From NCBI GenBank assembly GCA_037576195.1, contig CM075101.1, forward strand, positions 50,282,001 through 50,346,000: DNA of 64,000 bases, in the 5' to 3' direction. Below, in pieces: positions 24,893-34,200 of this stretch. The DNA comes from Phytoseiulus persimilis (lineage: Eukaryota > Arthropoda > Arachnida > Mesostigmata > Phytoseiidae). The notes beneath the pieces were generated by a model. The model had not been told where the DNA came from, searched no databases, and saw only the letters and a program-made list of their open reading frames with translations. How positions within the stretch are numbered: the stretch's first letter is position 1; every line of letters starts with the position of its first letter. The position numbers and the translations under genes are program-made.

Positions 24893-25454
24893 CTGACCGG
24901 CAGAACTGCTGAAGCGGACGGAGTCAGAACAGCACCATGCCCGCTCTCGAGCCAACCTCAGGATTGGGAGAGGGGCCAGGCACCTGTCGTGTGACCGTCG
25001 TCACAGACAGATTACGACGGACGCTCTCAGACTGTCTACCCGTCGGTGGCACATCAGCCGCCCTCTCTAAAGGTTCAAGATTGAACAAACTCTCGTTCTC
25101 GGGCCCGTAACCCTTTCCGCGGCCACGACTGCGAAGATCTACATCCCGAAAACCTCCAAGTACCACCGTTGAACGTATGAAACATCCTATCGAGGCCTTG
25201 GAAGCCAGTTGAATCGAGTCTCCACGAAGCAGTGGCAAGACATGCGATGTTCCAGACGCCGTTTGGATGAATCGAGACGCATACATCGAATGGTACGAGA
25301 CGACTATCTATGACCGCGACTGCCCCCGTCGTCTAGTTTCCCACTATCCCTCGCGAGCTTCCTCCCCCTCGAACGTTCATTGTTGCAATTTGAAGATCTG
25401 GAGAAGACGAGGCCTCGTTGCTCGTGGGAACGGAGTTGCTTCTTTGACGGCTTT

Positions 25455-25463
25455 GTGTGGGTG
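25455..25463 (+). promoter_or_regulatory. EGR/WT1/Klumpfuss-class binding site candidate in klu intron
   Basis: GTGTGGGTG fits the G-N-G, TGG, G-N-G pattern expected from the finger 2-4 recognition helices under the EGR1 finger code: RSDMLTR, RSDHLST and RRDMITR, with the last finger on the 5' triplet. It lies about 860 bases inside the intron from the donor. A nine-base match can occur by chance, so autoregulation is only a suggestion. Confidence 0.2.
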
Positions 25464-26319
25464 AGGAGTTCAGTCTGCAAGCTTACTCAATGGAGGCCTT
25501 CGTACTCGGTGTTGTATTGTCGTTCGTACACTAGTAGACCTACACTCTGAGAAATGAGGCCCTCACAACTGGGCCTTCCCGAGCAGCTCCGGTGCCAGTC
25601 GCGTTGAAGACGCCGGGATAACAGCTGGAGGGCAAGAGCCGTGAATGGGGCCGCTACGAGATCAAGCAGGTGGTTCATCTCGTGGGAGTCCGACTCATTC
25701 ACGGCCTGTGTCAAAACAAGCAGATAGCTGCTGCTAACCGACGATCGGATTCGTCTGGGCTCTCTGTCAGTGCGGAGCCCAGGTCCGCGGCCAGAGAGAG
25801 TTTCCGGAGTGGAACGTCTGTATGAAACTTCCGCCCACAACCCTTTAGAAGCTCAACAACGCTGTCTGCAGCCAGATTTCTCTCATCTTCCCACAATGTC
25901 ATCTTAAGGAAAAGTAGACAGTGGCAGCGACAGCCGCAGCGGCAGCCGTCGCCAGAGAAGAGCACAAGTCTCTCTGAAACGAGAAACAGGGACCAGGTCG
26001 GCCCTAATTGCGGCAGCCAACACAATGAGGGTCCTTCTACATCCTGTCGACTATGTCAATAGAATGTCGCTGCGGCGAATCATCACATCAGCGTATTCTT
26101 TTCTGGGACGTCGAGCTTCTACCTCTCAATGGGTCCACGTGATCGACTCGGTTCAGCCCCCGCGCTTGAGCTTCCCGGAGCGGCCGGTCGGAATTACCGC
26201 CCCGCTCGGGTTCCCGCTCCACACTCGGGGTCAGAGAGGCGTTCCGAGACGCAAACTCGGGTGACAAATTGGTCTCAACCTAAAAACGACCTACGATCTA
26301 CGCGGTTGGGATCACTTAC

Positions 26320-26688
26320 CGGTGGCGGCGCGCTCGAGTTGCTCAACCTGTCAACCACGTCGTCGAGTCTCTTCTTTCGCTTGAACACTATTGATGTGTC
26401 CTTGATGTCCTCGCCGAGGGGGAAAAGCTGTGTCTGCATCGGCTCTTTGTCTGACCCGCTGACCACGGTGTCTGGAGTTGCCACCGGAGAGGAACTTGAA
26501 CGGATGCTGGTGGTGGTAGAGTTGGTGTTCGTCGTCGTTGGCGTCGTCATCAGTGCAGATTCTTTCTCGCGACGAACCATGCTGGCAACCGTCATACTGA
26601 GTAGCTCGGTCGACGAGACCGCGCTCATGAGCCCGAGACCGGTGATCGTCGTAGGAGACAACGGTATGTTGAGGCTCAGATCGAGCAT
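26320..26688 (-). CDS. klu: klumpfuss-like zinc-finger factor, coding exon 1 (residues 1-123)
   Basis: This exon encodes the N-terminal 123 residues of a Klumpfuss-type transcription factor. It starts at an ATG at 26688 with G at -3, reading MLDLSLNIPLSP. It ends exactly on a codon boundary (residues PPP) at a consensus donor: GTAAGT on the minus strand, seen as ACTTAC at 26314-26319. The exon is 369 bases, exactly 123 codons. The first half is Ser/Thr-rich and probably disordered. Residues 88-118 look more constrained, with an LFPLGEDIKD stretch followed by the basic cluster KRKKR (103-107), a plausible nuclear localisation signal, and then RLDDVVDRL. The phase-0 donor matches the phase-0 acceptor of the zinc-finger exon, so the two join without a frame break. 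An in-frame GTG lies upstream, but the ATG at 26688 is the first methionine in this exon. Further 5' non-coding exons are possible and were not identified. The assignment to klu rests on the downstream fingers. Confidence 0.8.
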
Positions 26689-28058
26689 CACCACTCGAAT
26701 TGGCCGAACTGTGCGACGACAGCGGCCGGTTTCGAAGTACAGCACACAGCTACTACGGACTCAACAACACAACGCAAGTCGCAAAAGTAGCGGCGGAGGC
26801 GACGGCGGAGGCAGGGAATCCTGCAATTCAGGAGTCGAGGGTCAGCTCGATGATGCTAGGTATCCAAATCACTCGGCAGCTTGGAGGAAGGAAGTTCGTT
26901 TCTTGGCTCGTCTGCGCGGTCGGAGGTGTCCTCAACAAAAGTCATCCACAAACTCAACAAACAATCGAGATGGAACAGTGGTGTAAACGAAACGAGCTCG
27001 AGCCCGACAACGTGAAAGTGAGCGCCAGAGGCTGCGTTTCGACTCTAACGTGCTCTTGCCACGATCTGAAGCTCTGTTCAGAACGGCTAGAAGGTGTATC
27101 AAGCGAACCCTCTCTCCGGCAGGCGGGCTTTCCCACTCGCACATCATTTCGCTTGAGCCAGCGCTGAACGTCCATGAAGAGAGGCTTTTCAACAACATCA
27201 GCAACCAGTAAAAGGAGGAGTTCACAAAGCAACTGGGCGGAGATTCGCCGCTGGCTGACTAGCTAGAAAAGGACGTGGTTCGACAAGTCGACCCCAGATG
27301 GCGCTACCGGCGCAAAAAGCACTGCGCGGTTCGCAAGTGAAAGTATCTCGCTCGTTTCCATTCTTCTGATTCCTGAAGAGACTCTTCTGCATCGGAACTG
27401 GAGGGAACGGTGGATCGATCTTCGACGGCCGGTTCAGAGCGAGGGACTTTGAACCGAGATTCCGGCGATCAACAAACGATGGAAGTTGGCACAGAGGTGC
27501 GGAGGAGGCTCTCTGCTAACTGACAATCGTTTTCGCGCAGTTCTATCTTCGGATCGCTCCGATGGTCGAGCTCGATGAACCTTGGGCTTCGTAACCGAGT
27601 TCAGGAGCTGGTCAGGTTTGCCGTTGTGCTGAATAAGTGCACTCGCAGCACTGGGAACGCCAGCGGGTCACTGGACATTCGAAGGGTGATTTCGAGACCG
27701 GGGTCCGGTGGTGAATGCTCATGATTTGTTCGGTCGACGGAGAGAGCTCCGCGAGATCTTGCGGAACCGCGAAGGGCAGTTGCACCGTGAGGCACGCGGG
27801 TCCAGCTGGGAGAAAACGGCACCTACACTCACAATGTGTGATGGCAAACTATTCTTCTCGGACAAACTCCCGAGCAGCAGCTCTAACGCACCCAGCACTC
27901 TCGGCGAATCTCGAACTGCGGGGGTAGGAGACGAGAGTTCTTTCCAAGCGTGGTGGGACATGGATCCCCGCCCCGAATGCATCCTCCCAGACCCGAATAA
28001 GTTCACGTTAGTCGAAGGATGGGCGCACGATAACATAAGGGAACAAAAGAGCTCTTGC
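26689..28058. other. klu upstream region
   Basis: This stretch should contain the klu 5' UTR or an upstream intron, and possibly the promoter. I see no TATA box or clear initiator that fixes a start site. A long plus-strand frame (26129-26986) runs antisense across klu exon 1 and into this stretch. It is judged a by-product of klu codon composition. Confidence 0.5.
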
Positions 28059-28144
28059 TGGCGGCGTGGCTCAGCGGTGAACGCGTTTTGCACGTGGATC
28101 ATCGTGAGTTTGAGATCCGCGCCGGTTCGACTCCCACTGGGAAG
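28059..28144 (+). pseudogene. degenerate class-II (Leu/Ser-type) tRNA-like sequence
   Basis: An A-box-like stretch, TGGCTCAGCGG, at 28067-28077 is followed by a perfect B-box, GGTTCGACTCC, at 28124-28134. The two starts are about 57 bases apart, as in tRNAs with a long variable arm. The order of blocks, including ATCCGCG just before the T arm and CCCACT after it, resembles eukaryotic tRNA-Leu. The acceptor stem does not pair (GGCGGCG against GGGAAGG). The T stem has mismatches, the D stem has one, and no clean anticodon stem forms. This is therefore not an intact tRNA. It is best read as a tRNA pseudogene or the head of a tRNA-derived SINE with a possibly active internal Pol III promoter. No A-rich tail or target duplication was found. 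Confidence 0.45.
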
Positions 28145-30851
28145 GTTTCCATGGGTTCAGCTCAGTTCGAGATCAATGGTCGGGGGATAGATTCCGGGTC
28201 CGCCATGTGGTAACTCACATTGGAAACGATAGATGCGCGAGTTCTGCGGGAGATATCCGTCCGCTCTCAGTCCGAGAGAACCTCGCTACGCTAGGACTTC
28301 TCCGGAACGGAATAAGTGAATTTCCTCCGATCCAAAAAACAGCAGCCTGTGAGCGATTCAGCATGAATCTCATACCTCGATCCACGTCGAGATGGGTCTT
28401 GGACATCCACGAGGACTTTGGTCATCAGACATTACCAGTGATCTTCTTTTCATGAGGATTCCGAGACAACTTCGCAGGCAGAGAGTTTTGGGGAGAGCAA
28501 CACGACTGTTATCCAGTTGGGACATATGTAGCCTCCCGACCGAAAATGGACATTCTTCTACGGGAAAACATTCCGGGGACTTCTTGATCAGCTCATAACG
28601 GTTTCATTATTTTCCGATTCCCAAGACACACTCTCAGATCTCCCAGTCGTCCCCCCAGAGGCTGAGTGTGTCTCCAAGCTTAACTCATAAAAATCAAAAC
28701 CACCGATATGTTATCGAGCACGCGAAGTCGGTTCTGATTTGTGGTAAGTCTAAGGACTCCCGCATCAAGGGTAAATGTGGTTTCACTGCGAAAATTACCC
28801 GGAGCGATTCCAGGAAGCGGCGAGCACTCACACAGACAGCGAGATCCGCGCACCGAATATAGAGGACCGATACGTACGACCAATAGATCTCGCAGAGGAA
28901 AACCGTCCAGAACGTGTTGATCGCCGAACGCTGAAGTTTATGAGAAGCATGGCCGACTTTCCTCCGAGCTGCGTGTCGATAATCAGCCGTGTCGTCGGCT
29001 GCAGCCATAATCCTGCGGGAAGAGCCGGTCAACGTGTCCGGTGTCACGCCAGTTCGAACCCATTCGCGCACCCTGGTCGCGCATGAAGAGCAGAAATCCT
29101 TCTCGTAGCGAACAGCAGACCAGACTGTCTGCTCGGGGACGCGAAGCTCGTCCAGGCGTCCGTCGAACCTCGAAAACGCTTTCCTTAACCGAAAGAGTTT
29201 GGTTCTCGGCGTCATCTTGAAACCGGAACCTTCGAGCGAGAGATCGCTCCTCACCGAAGTCAAGACTTGGGCGAGCTTCATTGAGAACGCTTTCCTTACG
29301 GAGTTCCCATACAAGTTGAGTTCGCGGGTCGAGCGAACCTTTCAGGGCCTTGTGGCACCGGACCTTCCCACCGGGTCGGTGCGGAGACAGATATTCGTGT
29401 CCAAACAGATGTCCAAGCTAAGAACAAACACAAACGACACGGACGTCTCGATTAAATTACATATCGCCAACGTGATGACGTTGACGAGAATCCTCAATCT
29501 TGGAACGGAAGCTTAAGAGGATCCCAATGACCGTGTCACGACCGAGCGCCCCTCGATCAACGGAGAGAACGGGGTGCTGTCTCCCGCCGTTCGCTACTCA
29601 GTCTGAAGCAGGATCGCCTCCACAGTTAACAGTCGTGGCGGTTCCACCAGCGTCCGAACTCAGGTTTTCTTCCCGCGCCACTCGCCCGACGTTGATCTCG
29701 GAGCGGGCCCGCACACCGGGGCTGGATCCCTTCTGATGTTTTGCACGCGTTGAAAGAGACCATCGTCCAGGGGAACGATGCCGTTCTCTCTTCGAGCCCT
29801 TCTACAGCACTCCCAGTTGGAAGCTCTACAAAGATCTGCTGAGGAAGCTGAGACGGTCGTCGTCGTCTACAGGGGTGGAGTTGATGATGCATAAGATACA
29901 ATTTGAGAAAGTCGGAAACCTTGACGCGATTCGAACACACACCGGGAACGAACGAAGGGGAGCTAGGCTGTCTGCGGTCTATAAGTAGATACCGACGCCG
30001 AGAAATTCCTTTTTTTGGTCGGCCCGCTGTCGGTGCCGATCGGTGGTCAGTGTTAACATCAAGAGTCTAATTGTTCTGGCCATCGCAGTCGGCGTCGTCG
30101 ACTTTGGAAGAAAGCAAGCGAGCGAACCGGTCGGCCGCTACTCAGACTGCATATTGTTTCGAAGTAGTCCGCCGCACCGAGGAAGGCTCTCCGAATCGCC
30201 CGCCAGTCGGAAGGCGGGAAAGCGAGCCGAGGGCAGCGTGGGTCTTCTATCTTTGAACGAATGATCATTTGTTGTCTAGATTCGCTCATCGTACGCCCGT
30301 TTGACCGATTGCATTACAGCTCACTACTACTACCCTTGTGGTAACAAAATACTGAACACCGCATTGTATGGCTAGCGGAGACTTCTCCGAACTCGGCGGC
30401 AACCCCCCCCCCCCCCCCCCCTCTTTGAACCGCTCGGGAAATCCATCCAACTGTGGAAAATTTTGTCAACTCGGAAGAGAACATAGCTCGTTCGCTCGCC
30501 GGAAACAAACGCGGTCCGCCTGCTTCCCCAGTCGAACCGGATTTCGGAGATCCTCTCAGCACTCCGTAATGATCGGGTTATTGTCAGGCTTTCTTCCTCA
30601 CAGAAGTACCATCGATGGGAACGAGGAAAAACGCATCGACGGTTCCGGCAATGAGTTATCAAAGGAACGATGAATATCGCCAGAAACGAGAATCTCACGG
30701 TGCCCGAGGTGTTGCAACACGTTATCAACTCGAGACCAGGGAAAATGCTCGCAGCTGAATCGGCATGCAAAGCGCGCAGCCCCTGATTCCCACAAACGGT
30801 TCGCTCACCCTGTGCATGATTCTATTCCTCTTTTTTCTCTTGATTCTCAGT
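28145..30851. other. gene-free stretch right of the tRNA-like sequence
   Basis: Nothing recognisable. Open frames such as 28694-29314 minus (206 codons) are within chance expectation. A GTAAGT word at 28743 has no convincing exon on its left. The C19 run lies near the right edge. Confidence 0.5.
30403..30421. repeat. C19 homopolymer
   Basis: Nineteen consecutive C. A run of twelve G lies at 40367-40378. Long poly-C or poly-G runs are error-prone in sequencing, so exact lengths and nearby reading frames should be treated with caution. Confidence 0.95.
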
Positions 30852-31130
30852 GTTTCGCTCGGCGCTGTCTGTCATTTTTGTCGGGCATTTGGGTGAACTG
30901 GCCCGGAAGGTGGATGGATGGACACCCTGCCGAGACTCCCGAGATCTGATGGGAGTGAATCTCTCGACTCTAAACACTCACATGGTGGTAGCCGCGAAAA
31001 CTCGTCGCATATACCTGATCCCGTAGAGAGTCAGCCTCGGCAAATGAGTTTCACATCCCGCTCGTTCTCACCATCATGCCCCCGCCTCGAGCCCGCTCGT
31101 CTGCCTACCCGAATCGCTGTATGTCTGCAT
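30852..31130 (+). CDS. candidate internal coding exon, Ser/Pro-rich, unknown gene
   Basis: A very good acceptor (a pyrimidine tract of about 25 bases ending TTGATTCTCAG at 30851) and a near-perfect donor (CAT then GTAAGTAT at 31131) enclose 279 bases. These are open in one frame, 93 codons, phase 0 at both ends. The predicted peptide contains SESLDSKHSHGGSRENSSH and is Ser/Arg/Pro-rich without a recognised domain. An in-frame ATG at 30918 could be an internal start. A phase-compatible acceptor downstream (CTTGTTCTCTCAG, ending at 31940) opens a frame to a stop at 32092, giving one possible continuation. I do not recognise the protein. Support comes from splice consensus plus an open frame only, so a chance combination is quite possible. 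Confidence 0.25.
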
Positions 31131-31169
31131 GTAAGTATGCGCTGCACTGGAATGCCGACTGAACCGTTA

Positions 31170-31222
31170 AGAGCTTGCCTGCCTGCCTGTGATCCAGACA
31201 GGCCGGGCGGCCGGCTGCCTGC
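31170..31222. repeat. TGCCTGCCTG tandem-like direct repeat
   Basis: Two copies of a unit of about 24 bases beginning TGCCTGCCTG and containing GACAG, separated by GC-rich GGCCGG sequence. It starts about 40 bases after the candidate donor at 31131. Confidence 0.6.
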
Positions 31223-34200
31223 CTGCGAGCCGGACAGATGTCAATTGCTAAAAAAGCTGGCATTGGCAAAGTATTTGCGCACGAGTCCAAGTAGCGTGGG
31301 AAGCAACGGAAGAGCCTGCCCAACACTTTCGGACTTCGGGAACGAAGATTTCCAACACCTGTTTAACGGTCATCCGGAGTTCCGAGCGTGTTTCGCGGCG
31401 CTCTCTCCGCCCGTCTCGACGACAGCCCGAACCGGAGCTCGAGGAATCGTCGGGGGACAGGAGTGATCCTGTGAACCAGAAAGACCCGAACTGGTTTCGT
31501 AACGGAGCACCAGAACCGCGTGGGAAAGGTGGGAGTGCCGGGGGAACCGGAGTTCATGAGCGCGATGAAAGAGCCGGAGCATCCTGTGTGAGCTCAGGGC
31601 AACCCTTTCGCATCGTGAACTGCCGATCGGAGTTGTACCTGCGGTGACAATACCCCCTTGACCTCGGTGTCTTCCACCTGCGCAAGGAGGAGCGCGCTCA
31701 AGGTTAACCCGTAAGGCAGCATCGATGGGATATCTCGATTCTCGCAATTAATGCTTCTCTAGCGCCTGAGCCCTCGTTCGAGCTCCGAGTTTTGATCCGA
31801 TCGAACTAACCCGTCGCTAACCAGTCCATGACAAAAGGAACCGTCGATGAGGGCGATACCACGACTGAGTGAACCGACTCCGATGATAAATGGAAGTCGC
31901 TCCGAGCGAAAGATTGAGTTACGAAACATCTTGTTCTCTCAGACCGTGCGGACCGATCCGAAGGCAGAGCTCCGATTTTTACCTCGGGTTTCGCCGTTGC
32001 CTCGAGATTCTCGCCTCCATACGTCGTCGTCGGCGTGGTGTTTCGCTACCGTCGTTGCCGCGCATGACGAGGAGGAGAACACGTTTCGCTGAAGACGGCG
32101 AAGGTTCACATCCGCCCCTACGACTGCTCATCTCATGATACCCGACTTCCACCTTTTGACAGAGTTTATGCTGTTATCTGCCGATCTACAAGGTATCGAA
32201 TGTTTAGCGGTAGGAGATTCGGATCTCAACGTCTCACATCTGGCCAACCAGGAGTCGGAGTCAACATGTTGGTTCAGAGATCATTCGTCGGAGATACGTC
32301 AGTTTGGTCAAATTAGCCGCCGACGTCGGCGCCGGTAGTCGCCGTTGAAGCTGAAGTAGCCGCGAGCGTCTTCGGCCGCTTTCGGTGGCGTCGATGAAAA
32401 ACGTCTTTCCGAAAGGATGCGTGAGAAGAGTTCGCGATACGGATCTGTTGGAGTTGCGGCGCGAGGGCGGTATTTCGTCTGAATTCGCGTCAGATGGCCG
32501 CCAGCTATGGGGGAGTACCGGAATCCATATTCAATGGCTGTTACGAGCACGCGATCGTCTACAGCGAGCCGAATTGTTTCTGTCGCATTGGTCCTCGGAG
32601 AGTCTTCGGCGATCGTAAACAGTTGAAACCCTCGGCTGGAGCACTTGAGGAATCGACGTGAGCCAGGCTTGGTTGAGGACCCCGAGATGCGATGTATCCG
32701 TTTCGGCCGCGGAGAAGAGCAGGAAGGGGAGATGCCCGAAAGATGATGAAGACTCTTCCGTTTAGTTTTCTCAAAATAGAATCTCAAATGCATCGACGGC
32801 CGCGGTAGCGGCACGATGATCACGTAAATAAACACAATTTACTTCAGTAGCCGAAACCGTTAAGGTTGAAGATCACGCATGACCTAACGACCCGAACGTA
32901 TTCTGTGAGTGAGTGTGTGTGTGCACCTGCAGACAGGTTCCCTCAGACGCTCCCAGAAGACGGTCAGGTTTCCTGCCATAAGTTTCCTGGCCGCGTGATT
33001 TGACGTTGTCGAGAGAGATTTTCGGTTGCTGGTTCGTTCTTCGAGACACCGCTGGGTAACGGACGTTGTGAAACAATTGTAGTACGCGAGTGTGTAATTT
33101 CGCTTCGACTGGATCCGGGTGTTACGCAAACTCGACTTTTCTCGCGCAAACCTGAACTGAATCATCGACGTGCACGCAAGTCTGATACATGCGATCGGGG
33201 GATCGTCGCTGAAGACCGCGCGGTTCGGGTCGATCAGTTCGAGCCGAAGATTCAATTCATCTTCTCGCTCGTTATCCGTTCATCCACTCGAGCCTCGCCG
33301 GTCGAGCTCTAGACGAAGTCGGAGTTGACACAAGACACTCGGTTCGAGCAGGCTCGGCGGTGGTGAGTGGCCACCGCAGCAGCAGCAACAGCGATGGAGA
33401 AAGGTTCCCAAGAAGATCGCGTTGTGGGGGTGCCGTTGTTTTTGTGAGGTACCCTTCTGTGGCCTTCTACTCCTTGCGAGGATTCGACCGCGCTTGTTTC
33501 ATTCGGAGGGGCACCCGCCGGTTTCCGGTTCAGAACTTATGCAACCAACGGGTTAGTTCGTTCTCAGGGCGGCTCCCCCGATTCGGGAACCGACACCCGA
33601 AGAGTGGAGCAGAACCGAAAGCTAACCGAGCTTTCTGCGAGCTGTATTGGAGGAGCCCGCGAAGGACCAGACGCTCGGGGGCACAGGGTGACGGCGAGAC
33701 GGACGCTTGGAATCAACGGACTCGGATCTCGGTGGACATGTCGTTGTCCTTCCGCCTGGAGCGAGCACGGACTCGGGCTCGCCCTCGGTTGGTAAACCAG
33801 CTCGGCTCCGAGTACTCTACGAAATCGAACGAAAGGGGTGTGTGGAAGGGGCCCACATCGTGATCAACTAAGAAGAACCAGTCAAGTCGTCTCAAGGCTC
33901 GGCCGCGCCAACTACACTGTACTGCCTATGGGAATGGATGGAAATGGCTGGGAATGGCTGGTGGTGGTGGCGGCGGCGTCAGGGCAGCTGAAGAAGGAGG
34001 GCCTCGTCTGTGCGCAGGTGGCGTGTGGGAACAAAAGACTCAAACCCTTGCTTGCAGAACAGATCTCCGCGAGGCGAACGAGCAAGGAGCCGACGGGCCC
34101 ACCATTCGTTCGCTTTCATTCATTCATCGGTCCATTGAGAGGAGATCAGCGTCGTTTTAACTCTTTCGGAGGCCTCCTCCACCCAATTGAAAAGTCTTCA

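Larger units (their letters stand above)
23235..26319 (-). other. klu intron (phase 0, GT-AG)
   Basis: This 3,085-base intron is bounded by GTAAGT at 26319 and TTTCTCTTTGCAG at 23235. Both flanking exons are interrupted between codons, which supports the model. The intron carries several simple tracts: CCGG/GGCC and CCGT repeats at 24001-24046, CCCG/GCTC-rich DNA at about 24173-24253, and (GTCG)n at 24868-24892. It also has a perfect CCCCAAT-C-ATTGGGG palindrome at 24742-24756 and an EGR-class site GTGTGGGTG at 25455-25463. Open frames inside it (for example 23659-24291 on the plus strand) are rich in translated tetranucleotide repeats and are not convincing genes. Confidence 0.8.

Noticed and set aside
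26129..26986. 285-codon plus-strand open frame, second longest in the window
   Set aside because: It runs antisense through klu exon 1. Its hydrophobic VVVELVFVVVG stretch is just the reverse complement of klu Thr/Asn codons. The minus strand has matching splice sites and phase, so this is a shadow.
28694..29314. 206-codon minus-strand frame
   Set aside because: Near the length expected by chance (about 190-200 codons) for 64 kb at this composition, with no domain and no good start.
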